Positions 1 to 6,431 of a stretch of DNA of 32,002 nt are shown here, one piece after another. Source of the stretch: CAG-390 sp045543615 (lineage in GTDB: Bacteria > Bacillota > Clostridia > Oscillospirales > CAG-272); the NCBI GenBank assembly GCA_045543615.1, contig JAZPXL010000015.1:1-32002 (forward strand), in the 5' to 3' direction. A program made the translations under genes and the position numbers. A model generated the notes under the pieces. The model ran no database searches, had not been told where the DNA came from, and saw nothing but the letters and a program-made list of their open reading frames with translations. The number at the start of each line of letters is the position of its first letter. The stretch's first letter is position 1.

Positions 1-29
1 GTAAAATGGTCTGATAACTGTATCTTCAT
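1..29 (-). CDS. Probable MATE-family efflux transporter, N-terminal fragment cut by window edge
   Basis: Only nine full codons are in the window. On the minus strand an ATG at 29-27 reads MKIQLSDHF and runs off the left edge. It is preceded by a Shine-Dalgarno-like GGAGAG (34-39) and a well-placed promoter at 63-91. This N-terminus is one I associate with clostridial MATE multidrug/Na+ antiporters, which often begin with this peptide followed by a hydrophobic first helix, but nine residues are very little. That a gene starts here is well supported by the start codon, ribosome binding site and promoter. The product name is inference from recall. It is transcribed away from the degV-like gene. 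Confidence 0.5.
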
Positions 30-62
30 ATTTCTCTCCGCTTTTCCAATGCTCGAATGTTT

Positions 63-91
63 ATTATACTATATTATTGCACCATAATCAA
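63..91 (-). promoter_or_regulatory. Sigma-A promoter of the truncated left-edge gene
   Basis: On the minus strand a TTGATT -35 box (86-91) is followed after 17 nt by a perfect TATAAT -10 box (63-68). It lies about 35 nt upstream of the minus-strand ATG at 29 and is divergent from the degV promoter. Confidence 0.65.
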
Positions 92-154
92 GCAGATTTC
101 GTATTTGTAATTTCTAGATTCAAAGAAAATTAACACAAAAAGCCAAAAAAATTG

Positions 155-183
155 TTTACAAATCAACAAGTTTGTAGTATAGT
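155..183 (+). promoter_or_regulatory. Sigma-A promoter of the degV-like gene
   Basis: TTTACA (155-160), a 17-nt spacer and TATAGT (178-183) lie about 33 nt upstream of the ATG at 217. The spacer carries an imperfect ACAAA/TTTGT dyad that could be an operator, but this is not established. Confidence 0.6.
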
Positions 184-216
184 CAGTACAGTTATCTTTG
201 TTTTGGGAGTAAATAT

Positions 217-1071
217 ATGAATATTGAAAAGGTAAAAATAGTTGCCGATTCTTCAAGCGACGTAACGGAAATCGAAAACTTTCCTTTTGAATCAGCGGCT
301 TTAAAGATCATTACATCAGAAAAAGAATATGTGGATAATAAAGACCTTGACGTGAGGCAAATGGCGGAGGATCTCCAAAAATATAAGGGCAGATCGTCTA
401 CCTCGTGCCCCAACACAGCCGAATGGCTCGCCGCCTTCGGTGATGCCGAATACGTTTTCTGCATAACCATAACGGCGGCCTTGTCGGGCAGCTATAACGC
501 CGCTATGCTTGCAAAAGCTCAATACGAAGAGGAACATCCCGAAAGACGCGTTTTTGTCCTTAATTCTCTGTCAACGGGCCCCGAAATGAAGCTTTTTATT
601 GAGAAGATACAAGAGCTTGTTTTGGAAGGCAAAGAGTTCGACGAGATCGTAAGCACGGTAGAAAAATACAGCAAAAAGACGGGACTGCTATTCTTGCTCC
701 AGTCTATGAAAAACCTTGCGAACAACGGAAGAGTCAGCCATATTGCAGCAAAAATGGCGGGCATTCTCGGCATTCGCGCTCTCGGAAAGGCGAGCGACAG
801 AGGTGATCTTGAGATGCTCGAAAAATGCAGAGGCGAGAAAAAATCACTTGAATCCATTATTGAACACCTGAAGAAACTCGGATACAGTGGCGGTAAGATC
901 AGAATCGCTCACTGCTTCAACGACGACTTCACGGCTCGGCTTAAAGAAAAGCTGCTCGAAGAATTCAAGAAGATCGATATACTGCTTTACAACTGCAGAG
1001 GCCTTTGCTCGTTCTATGCAGAGCTCGGCGGCCTGCTCATCGGCTTCGAAAAAGGCTCAAACCTTGCATAA
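217..1071 (+). CDS. DegV family fatty-acid-binding protein
   Basis: A 284-residue protein of the usual DegV/FakB length. These are cytoplasmic two-domain proteins that bind a fatty acid in a buried pocket. In FakAB systems they present it to the FakA kinase for phosphorylation and phospholipid synthesis. The N-terminal VADSSSDVTE (residues about 9-18) is the family hallmark. The SCPNTAEW, TITAALSGSYNAA and MKNLANNGR segments match the conserved serine/threonine loop, the SGSYNA motif and the (L)xxGRI-type region. The start is supported by GGGAG 8-9 nt upstream and by the promoter at 155-183. No fakA kinase gene is next to it; DegV proteins are often encoded alone. The bound lipid cannot be told from sequence. 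The gene is followed by a strong hairpin and stands as a single transcription unit. Confidence 0.9.
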   Translation: MNIEKVKIVADSSSDVTEIENFPFESAALKIITSEKEYVDNKDLDVRQMAEDLQKYKGRSSTSCPNTAEWLAAFGDAEYVFCITITAALSGSYNAAMLAKAQYEEEHPERRVFVLNSLSTGPEMKLFIEKIQELVLEGKEFDEIVSTVEKYSKKTGLLFLLQSMKNLANNGRVSHIAAKMAGILGIRALGKASDRGDLEMLEKCRGEKKSLESIIEHLKKLGYSGGKIRIAHCFNDDFTARLKEKLLEEFKKIDILLYNCRGLCSFYAELGGLLIGFEKGSNLA

Positions 1072-1088
1072 TTGTTAAAACCCAAGAG

Positions 1089-1113
1089 AGAGTGTGTGCT
1101 CAGCACACACTCT
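1089..1113 (+). terminator. Hairpin terminator after the degV-like gene
   Basis: A 12-bp perfect inverted repeat (AGAGTGTGTGCT / AGCACACACTCT) with a one-base centre lies 18 nt after the stop codon and is followed by TATTATTTT. The T tract is interrupted but adequate. Confidence 0.75.
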
Positions 1114-1128
1114 ATTATTTTCAGCAAA

Positions 1129-1164
1129 AAAACGCATACACGGTCAGTTGCTGTGTATGCGTTT
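1129..1164 (-). terminator. Terminator of the araC-type gene, overlapping its last codons
   Basis: On the minus strand AAAACGCATACAC, a short loop and GTGTATGCGTTTT form a stem followed by a run of T. The left arm contains the last sense codons of the AraC-type gene, whose stop is at 1144-1146, so the termination signal is built into the coding end. It sits back to back with the degV terminator. Confidence 0.75.
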
Positions 1165-1998
1165 TCTGTATTCCGAGGGAGACATCCCCGTATGTTTTTT
1201 AAAAAGCCTGCTGAAGTAAAGAGGGTTTTCATAGCCTACAGCCGCCGAGACCTGAGATACGTTGTATTCTCTGTTTTCAAACAGCTTCATGGCATTCGTT
1301 ATACGGAGCGACACCAAATATTGCATCGGCGTCGTTTTCGTAAAACTCTTAAAGTTTTGTATGAACCAGCATACTGTCATGTGTCGGCTTGCCGCATATT
1401 CTTCTATTAAAATGTTTTTATGATAGTTTTCGTTGAAATAGTGCACTGCGTTTTCCATTTCGTCAAGTATACCGTAGCCCGCATTTTTACTCTCCGACAG
1501 ATAACGGTTTACCATAAGAAAAATATTTCTGAGAGACAGCGTCAAAAGATCATCATAGTTTTTTCGGCGCAACTGCAATTCTCGAATGATCTGGTTAAAT
1601 ATCCACCGATAGTCAAAAGTGCTGCCCGAAAAAAACAAGTTATTCCCTTTTTTGAAATCGTAGTCGTTCAGCAATTTCTCTGCCTCGTTACCGGTAAAAT
1701 GCACCCAGTACGTTTCGGGCTTGTCTTTTGCGTATATGTTATATTTTTGCGGTTCTCCCGGTCTGTAAAGAACCATGTTTCCTTTTGTTATGATCTTCTC
1801 TTTGCCGTCAAAATAAAAGTGCACCTTGCCCTCTGCAACGTAATAGAGCTGATAGTCGTTTCTTCCCTTCGGGCGGTAGGTCTCGTATACGTAGCTCTTC
1901 TCCATTCGGAAGTTTCCCGCCGCGGTTACTACTATGTCTTTATCATTGATAACTATATCTTCGTGCGGAACACCGAGATAGGCAACGTTTGCATACAT
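1144..1998 (-). CDS. AraC family transcriptional regulator
   Basis: A 284-residue AraC/XylS-type regulator. Residues 1 to about 170 form the cupin-like ligand-binding domain, seen in YQLYYVAEGKVHFYFDGKE, the PGEPQKYNIYAKD stretch and YWVHFTGNEAE. The C-terminal 100 residues carry the two helix-turn-helix motifs. The first is around IEEYAASRHMTVCWFIQNFK. The second is around VSQVSAAVGYENPLYFSRLF, ending in the family signature KKHTGMSPSEYRK. A GGGGAG ribosome binding site precedes the ATG at 1998. The gene is divergent from galT across a 174-nt region, so it plausibly controls galT and itself in response to a sugar; that link is inference from position. Ligand unknown. Confidence 0.9.
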   Translation of the reverse strand: MYANVAYLGVPHEDIVINDKDIVVTAAGNFRMEKSYVYETYRPKGRNDYQLYYVAEGKVHFYFDGKEKIITKGNMVLYRPGEPQKYNIYAKDKPETYWVHFTGNEAEKLLNDYDFKKGNNLFFSGSTFDYRWIFNQIIRELQLRRKNYDDLLTLSLRNIFLMVNRYLSESKNAGYGILDEMENAVHYFNENYHKNILIEEYAASRHMTVCWFIQNFKSFTKTTPMQYLVSLRITNAMKLFENREYNVSQVSAAVGYENPLYFSRLFKKHTGMSPSEYRKRIHSN

Positions 1999-2031
1999 CT
2001 TATCACTCCCCTTTCGATCAGCTTATATAAT

Positions 2032-2059
2032 ATTATATATCGTTTCAGCCAAAAATCAA
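2032..2059 (-). promoter_or_regulatory. Promoter of the araC-type gene in the araC/galT divergent region
   Basis: On the minus strand TTGATT (2054-2059), a 16-nt spacer and TATAAT (2032-2037) lie about 34 nt upstream of the ATG. The galT side of the region (2060-2172) has no good -35/-10 pair. It shows two TATAGT boxes at 2115-2120 and 2130-2135 and AT-rich dyads, which would suit an activator-dependent promoter, though no operator can be assigned. Confidence 0.55.
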
Positions 2060-2172
2060 GTCATTATTTTAATTTAGTGCATATATATTAATATATTGTC
2101 TATTCCCGTTTGTGTATAGTGTGCTAAAATATAGTCAGAATATATATACATTGTACAAGAGGTGCCGGAGTT

Positions 2173-3663
2173 ATGATCTGTAAAGCTATTTTGGACTTAA
2201 TAAGATACGGAATAAGAAACGGATTGATCAATGAAGAAGATAGATTTGTCGTAAGAAATCAACTTATTGATATTTTGAGGATCGAAAACTGGGTCGACTG
2301 CGAATCGGATAACGAATGTGATAATATAGAAACGCTGCTTTTACCGCTTATCGACTACGCCTGCGAAAACGGAATAATACAGAATACCGCAAACTCCCGC
2401 GATCTTTTTGACACGAAGATAATGGGCGTGTTTACCCCAATGCCCCGTGAAGTAAATCAAAAATTCAAAAACGAATATTTTAGATCTCCCGAAGATGCGA
2501 CCGACTGGTATTACTCTTTCAGCAAAAATCTTAATTACGTCAGAGCGGGAAGAATAGCAAAAGACTTAAAATGGACCTACGACTGCGACTACGGCACTCT
2601 CGATATCACGATAAACCGCTCAAAACCCGAAAAAGATCCACGGGATATTGCCCTTGCAAAAAAGCAAAAAGCGGCAGGATATCCCAAATGCCAGCTCTGC
2701 GCCGAGAACGCAGGCTTTGCGGGAACGGCAACACACCCGGCAAGACAAAATCTGCGTCCCATATCGGTTAAAGTCGGCGGAAGCGAATGGCAGCTCCAGT
2801 ATTCTCCATACGGTTACTATAACGAGCATTGTATCGTTTTTAACGTTGAACATATCCCCATGAAGATCGACAGCACGGTTTTCGGAAAGCTGTTTGACAT
2901 AGTCGACTATCTCCCCCACTATTTTGTGGGTTCAAACGCCGACCTTCCTATCGTCGGCGGTTCTATCCTTAGCCACGAACATTTCCAGGGCGGCAGATAT
3001 ACTTTTGCTATGGAAAAAGCTCCTGTTGAAACAGAGTTTTCAATAAACGGCTATCCGAACGTTAAAGCGGGGATAGTTAAATGGCCTATGTCCGTCATCA
3101 GACTGACCTCGTGCAACAGAAAAGAGCTCGAAAAATGCTGCGACCACGTTCTCGTAACCTGGAGAGGTTACAGCGATGAAAGGGCGACCGTTTTTTCGGA
3201 AACCGAAGGAATACCCCATAACACGATAACGCCTATTGCACGTAAAGTCGGCAACGAATACCAGTGTGACCTGGTCCTGCGTAACAACTACACGACCGAA
3301 GATCGCCCCCTCGGCATTTACCACCCCAATCCCGAGCTTCATCACATAAAAAAAGAAAACATCGGACTTATCGAGGTAATGGGTCTTGCAGTTCTTCCCG
3401 CAAGACTGTCATCTGAGCTTGCACTTCTCGAAGAAGAAATGCTTTCGGGAAAAGACGTAAGCAAAAACGAAGCGCTTGCCCACCACGCAAAATGGGCAAA
3501 AGAAGTTCTTGACAGACACCCCGAATTCTGCAAAAACAACGCAAAAATAATCCTCGAACAAGAAGTCGGAAAAGTATTTGCCGAAGTTTTGCTTGACGCC
3601 GGAGTATACAAACGCACCGAAGAAGGAAAAAATGCATTTATGCGTTTTATAAACAGCCTTTAA
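2173..3663 (+). CDS. galT: UDP-glucose--hexose-1-phosphate uridylyltransferase, class II (GalT)
   Basis: A 496-residue protein of the length and layout of the Firmicutes-type (class II) GalT. It transfers UMP from UDP-glucose to galactose-1-phosphate in the Leloir pathway, in the cytoplasm. The N-terminal helical part starts with the characteristic LIRYGIRNGLI. PKCQLCAENAGF (about 171-182) and the RQNLRP stretch follow. SHEHFQGG (about 267-274) carries the H-x-H-x-Q active-site pattern in which the second histidine is the nucleophile. The ending with LAHHAKWA and HPEF is typical. Start ATG at 2173 has a GGAG-type ribosome binding site. No galK or galE is adjacent, so the other Leloir genes must lie elsewhere. 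The divergent AraC-type gene is the likely regulator. Confidence 0.95.
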   Translation: MICKAILDLIRYGIRNGLINEEDRFVVRNQLIDILRIENWVDCESDNECDNIETLLLPLIDYACENGIIQNTANSRDLFDTKIMGVFTPMPREVNQKFKNEYFRSPEDATDWYYSFSKNLNYVRAGRIAKDLKWTYDCDYGTLDITINRSKPEKDPRDIALAKKQKAAGYPKCQLCAENAGFAGTATHPARQNLRPISVKVGGSEWQLQYSPYGYYNEHCIVFNVEHIPMKIDSTVFGKLFDIVDYLPHYFVGSNADLPIVGGSILSHEHFQGGRYTFAMEKAPVETEFSINGYPNVKAGIVKWPMSVIRLTSCNRKELEKCCDHVLVTWRGYSDERATVFSETEGIPHNTITPIARKVGNEYQCDLVLRNNYTTEDRPLGIYHPNPELHHIKKENIGLIEVMGLAVLPARLSSELALLEEEMLSGKDVSKNEALAHHAKWAKEVLDRHPEFCKNNAKIILEQEVGKVFAEVLLDAGVYKRTEEGKNAFMRFINSL

Positions 3664-3672
3664 AACTAATAA

Positions 3673-3692
3673 CCCCCGTTCACAAACGGGGG
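3673..3692 (+). terminator. Intrinsic terminator of galT
   Basis: CCCCCGTT, a CACA loop and AACGGGGG, followed immediately by eight T, ten nucleotides after the galT stop. A textbook rho-independent terminator. Confidence 0.95.
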
Positions 3693-3713
3693 TTTTTTTT
3701 GAGTATAAACAGT

Positions 3714-3735
3714 CAGGGCTTCGCCCCGAACCCCA
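3714..3735. repeat. GC-rich GGGCTTCGCCCC-type intergenic motif
   Basis: Between two terminators lies a compact GC-rich block, GGGCTTCGCCCCGAACCCC, which contains a GGGC-TTCG-CCC mini-hairpin. Motifs of this kind are common between convergent genes in clostridial genomes, and I treat it as a possible dispersed repeat. Only one copy is in this window, so repetitiveness cannot be shown here. Confidence 0.35.
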
Positions 3736-3741
3736 CAAAAA

Positions 3742-3770
3742 ATGAGATATGGGCAAGACCCATACCTCAT
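3742..3770 (-). terminator. Terminator of the Ldh_2-type dehydrogenase gene
   Basis: On the minus strand ATGAGGTATGGG, a short loop and CCCATATCTCAT (one non-Watson-Crick step) are followed by TTTTTTG. The stem begins four nucleotides after the stop codon at 3774-3776. Confidence 0.85.
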
Positions 3771-3773
3771 AAT

Positions 3774-4895
3774 TTATTCTTCCCAAGGGAATTTATATTG
3801 CGTAAGCTTAAGCTCGTCGCGAACTGCCGTGATTTCCTTCTGAACGGACTCGTTGATCGGAACGCCGTCCTTGCGAGCAAGTCTTATCTCATATTCTTTT
3901 TCGCCCGCCGTGTATATTCTGTCAACACCGGGAGCCTTCTTGGATGCACGAATACTGCGCGAAATATCACCCGCTTTTTTACGGGCAACTTCCTCGCCCA
4001 TAAAATGATCCGTATCTATCGCGATAAACCAATGCCCAAGCTGATAACGGCACCTGTTTCCGTTCTCGTCCTTGCCGCTCAACGCCTTGCCGTATGAACC
4101 GTCCTGCAATATCGATGCAAAAAACTCAACCGCCATAGCAAAGCCGTATCCTTTGTATCCGCCGAGCGATTCGCCTATTCCTCCGAGAGTTGTCAACGCC
4201 GCAGAACCGCCGTTTATCCTTCTGAGCGCCTCTCCCGCATCGCCTTCAACGGCACGGCCGTCATCACCAACTATCATACCCGACGGCACTTCCTGTCCGA
4301 TACGTTCGTAATACTCGATCTTTCCGTTTTGGGTAATAGAGGTTGCACAGTCGAAATTAAAATCAAAAGCCTCATCGGTAGGAACACCGATCGTAAACGG
4401 GTTCGTTCCGAACATTCCCTCGACGCCGTTCGTCGGAGCAACCGTCGGACGCGCGTTCGTACCCGTCATACCGATGCAACCCGCCTTCGTCGCCATCGAT
4501 GAATAATATCCGGCAATACCGTAATGGCAGGAGTTTCTGACGACCACCATTCCCATACCGTATTCTTTTGCTTTTGCAATAGCCATACTCATAGCCTTGT
4601 GGCCTATTACCTGACCCATACCGTGATGTCCGTCGATAACCGCAGTCGTGGGCGTTTCTTTTACTATCTCGATCTCGGTAACCGCATTCTGTATGCCCGC
4701 CTTGATCCTATCGAGATAAACGGGCTTAAAACGGTTCACTCCGTGAGATTCAATACCCCTTTTATCCGACTCAAGAAGCACGTCGGCACATATTTTTGCA
4801 TCTTCAACGGGAACTCCGTATCCGACAAAAGCATCTATCACAAAATTCGTAATCGTTTCCCAATCCACAATACAGGTCATATTATTCTTTGCCAT
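3774..4895 (-). CDS. Ldh family NAD(P)-dependent oxidoreductase (malate/L-lactate/ureidoglycolate dehydrogenase type)
   Basis: A 373-residue member of the Ldh_2 family, whose members reduce 2-keto acids such as pyruvate, oxaloacetate or 2,3-diketo-gulonate, or oxidise ureidoglycolate. It is structurally unrelated to classical lactate dehydrogenase. Hallmarks are SDKRGIESHGVNR (about 44-56), the DGHHGMGQVIG nucleotide-site segment (about 93-103), the NSCHYGIAGYY histidine region (about 122-132) and GTNPFTIGVPT. The C-terminal GGYKGYGFAMAVEFF is typical. Start at 4895 has GGGGGAT upstream and a promoter at 4975-5003. It is a single-gene unit. The exact 2-keto acid cannot be read from the sequence; neighbours (an aldo/keto reductase) suggest general carbohydrate or acid metabolism only. 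Confidence 0.88.
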   Translation of the reverse strand: MAKNNMTCIVDWETITNFVIDAFVGYGVPVEDAKICADVLLESDKRGIESHGVNRFKPVYLDRIKAGIQNAVTEIEIVKETPTTAVIDGHHGMGQVIGHKAMSMAIAKAKEYGMGMVVVRNSCHYGIAGYYSSMATKAGCIGMTGTNARPTVAPTNGVEGMFGTNPFTIGVPTDEAFDFNFDCATSITQNGKIEYYERIGQEVPSGMIVGDDGRAVEGDAGEALRRINGGSAALTTLGGIGESLGGYKGYGFAMAVEFFASILQDGSYGKALSGKDENGNRCRYQLGHWFIAIDTDHFMGEEVARKKAGDISRSIRASKKAPGVDRIYTAGEKEYEIRLARKDGVPINESVQKEITAVRDELKLTQYKFPWEE

Positions 4896-4974
4896 TTTGC
4901 TGATCCCCCATGGTTCTCATAATAAAAAAGTCCAATACAAATCAAACACCTATATTTGATAATAAATCTGTATC

Positions 4975-5003
4975 ATTATATCATAAAAACACAAAACTTG
5001 CAA
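4975..5003 (-). promoter_or_regulatory. Promoter of the Ldh_2 gene, -35 box embedded in the upstream terminator
   Basis: On the minus strand TTGCAA (4998-5003), a 17-nt spacer and TATAAT (4975-4980). The -35 box falls inside the left arm of the terminator hairpin at 4994-5027, so the termination and initiation signals are physically shared. The leader to the ATG at 4895 is about 75 nt. Confidence 0.65.
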
Positions 5004-5027
5004 TACCCAAATTAGTATTGCAAGTTT
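4994..5027 (-). terminator. Terminator of the aldo/keto reductase gene
   Basis: A perfect 13-bp stem AAACTTGCAATAC / GTATTGCAAGTTT with an 8-nt loop lies about 30 nt after the stop of the minus-strand gene and is followed on that strand by TGTGTTTTT. Confidence 0.85.
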
Positions 5028-5057
5028 AACCGGACTTTTATAGGCATTTACGGCTGT

Positions 5058-6188
5058 CTATTGCACAATTCTTTTTGTAAAAGCGGTCATCATTTCGCTT
5101 ATAAGTATGTTCTGCGGGCACACACCTTCACAGGAACGGCAACCGATACACGCCGACGGTTTTTTATCGTCGGGCAGTGCCGACATCGCAACGGGCTCGC
5201 GCTTTCTGTCCCAATATACGTGCTCGTTGTACATCTCTATGATATGCGGAATGTCAAGTTCCATAGGACAGTGAGTTATGCAGTAACGGCAAGCAGTACA
5301 AGGTAAACTCGTTTTTGACGTCATCTTTTCTGCAACGCCGAGTATCATCTCCCACTCCTCGCTGTTAAGAGGTTTTTCGTTTTTAAAGGTCGCAATATTA
5401 TCTTTCAGCTGCTCGATATTCGACATTCCCGAAAGAGTAACCGTAACTTCGGGAATCGTCTGCAAAAAACGGAATGCCCACTCGACGACCGGTGCGTCGG
5501 GGCGCATTTTTTTCAGCATATCCTCATATTCCTGAGGGATCGAGACAAGCTTTCCTCCGCGCACGGGCTCCATGACCCAAACGGGAATGCCCATTTCCCT
5601 CAAAAGCTCAACCTTTTTTCTCGCATTCTGCAAAGTCCAGTCAAGCCAGTTAAGCTGTACCTGGCAGAACTCTATATCGTTTCCGTACACCTCGAGGAAA
5701 CGCTTTGTCGTATCGAGTGTGCCGTGAACAGAAAAGCCAAGGTGTTTTATTCTTCCCTTTTTCTTTTGCTCGATCAAGTATTCGCGGGTGCGGTACTGAG
5801 GATCGAGATACAGATCTATATTCGTTTCGCTTACGTTGTGAAAAAGATAGAAGTCAAAATAATCGACCTTGCATTTTTCAAGCTGCTTTTCGAATATTTC
5901 TTCAACCTTTCCGAAGTTGGAGTTGTCGTAGCCGGGGAACTTATTGGCGAGATAAAACTTATCTCGCGGATATTCGGAAAGGATCTCTCCGAGTGCATAT
6001 TCCGAATTGCCCTTATGATAGCCCCACGCGGTATCGAAGTAATTAACGCCGTTTTCTACAGCGTACGAGATCATCTCCCGCAAAGCAGGCATATCGATCT
6101 TGCCGTAATCGCCGTCAACAACGGGAAAACGCATACCGCCCATACCGAGCGCCGATATTTTTTTGCCGTGAAAATCTCTGTATATCAT
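5058..6188 (-). CDS. Aldo/keto reductase with C-terminal 4Fe-4S ferredoxin domain
   Basis: The protein is 376 residues from the ATG at 6188, preferred over the in-frame ATG at 6230 because GGAGGAG lies 7-8 nt before it and the family-typical MIYRDFHGKKISALGMGGMR follows. The first about 280 residues form a TIM-barrel aldo/keto reductase: NYFDTAWGYH holds the catalytic Asp and Tyr, FYLANKFP the Lys, and DFYLFHNV the His. The last about 95 residues hold two 4Fe-4S binding motifs, CTACRYCITHCP and CIGCRSCEGVCPQ. The fusion is common in anaerobes and suggests electron transfer between ferredoxin-like clusters and NAD(P)H chemistry. Substrate unknown. It is a single-gene unit with its own promoter and terminator. 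Confidence 0.92.
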   Translation of the reverse strand: MIYRDFHGKKISALGMGGMRFPVVDGDYGKIDMPALREMISYAVENGVNYFDTAWGYHKGNSEYALGEILSEYPRDKFYLANKFPGYDNSNFGKVEEIFEKQLEKCKVDYFDFYLFHNVSETNIDLYLDPQYRTREYLIEQKKKGRIKHLGFSVHGTLDTTKRFLEVYGNDIEFCQVQLNWLDWTLQNARKKVELLREMGIPVWVMEPVRGGKLVSIPQEYEDMLKKMRPDAPVVEWAFRFLQTIPEVTVTLSGMSNIEQLKDNIATFKNEKPLNSEEWEMILGVAEKMTSKTSLPCTACRYCITHCPMELDIPHIIEMYNEHVYWDRKREPVAMSALPDDKKPSACIGCRSCEGVCPQNILISEMMTAFTKRIVQ

Positions 6189-6259
6189 AATTTCACTCCT
6201 CCATATTATCGTAACACGATTAATGCACAAAAAAACGATACGTGCTAAGCTTCATATGT

Positions 6260-6288
6260 ATTATAACATAAAAAAAGTTAAGAAACAA
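6260..6288 (-). promoter_or_regulatory. Promoter of the aldo/keto reductase gene
   Basis: On the minus strand TTGTTT (6283-6288), a 17-nt spacer and TATAAT (6260-6265), about 70 nt upstream of the chosen ATG at 6188. Confidence 0.65.
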
Positions 6289-6392
6289 GGGGAAATGATA
6301 TTTGCTGCACACCTCGTTATTACGCAGATCGGTTGATTATTTCAAAAAAACTGAATTAAGCAACAAACAGCTTATATCATGAAAGAAAATAT

Positions 6393-6425
6393 CGCCGATA
6401 GCAACCAATACGGTTACTATCGGCG
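6393..6425 (-). terminator. Hairpin terminator after the sigma-factor fusion gene
   Basis: On the minus strand CGCCGATAGTAACC, a 5-nt loop and GGTTGCTATCGGCG form a 14-bp stem with one G-T step, starting 6 nt after the stop at 6432-6434. The following T tract (TATTTTC) is short. Read from the other strand the hairpin is followed by a long T-rich run. Confidence 0.75.
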
Positions 6426-6431
6426 GTATTA

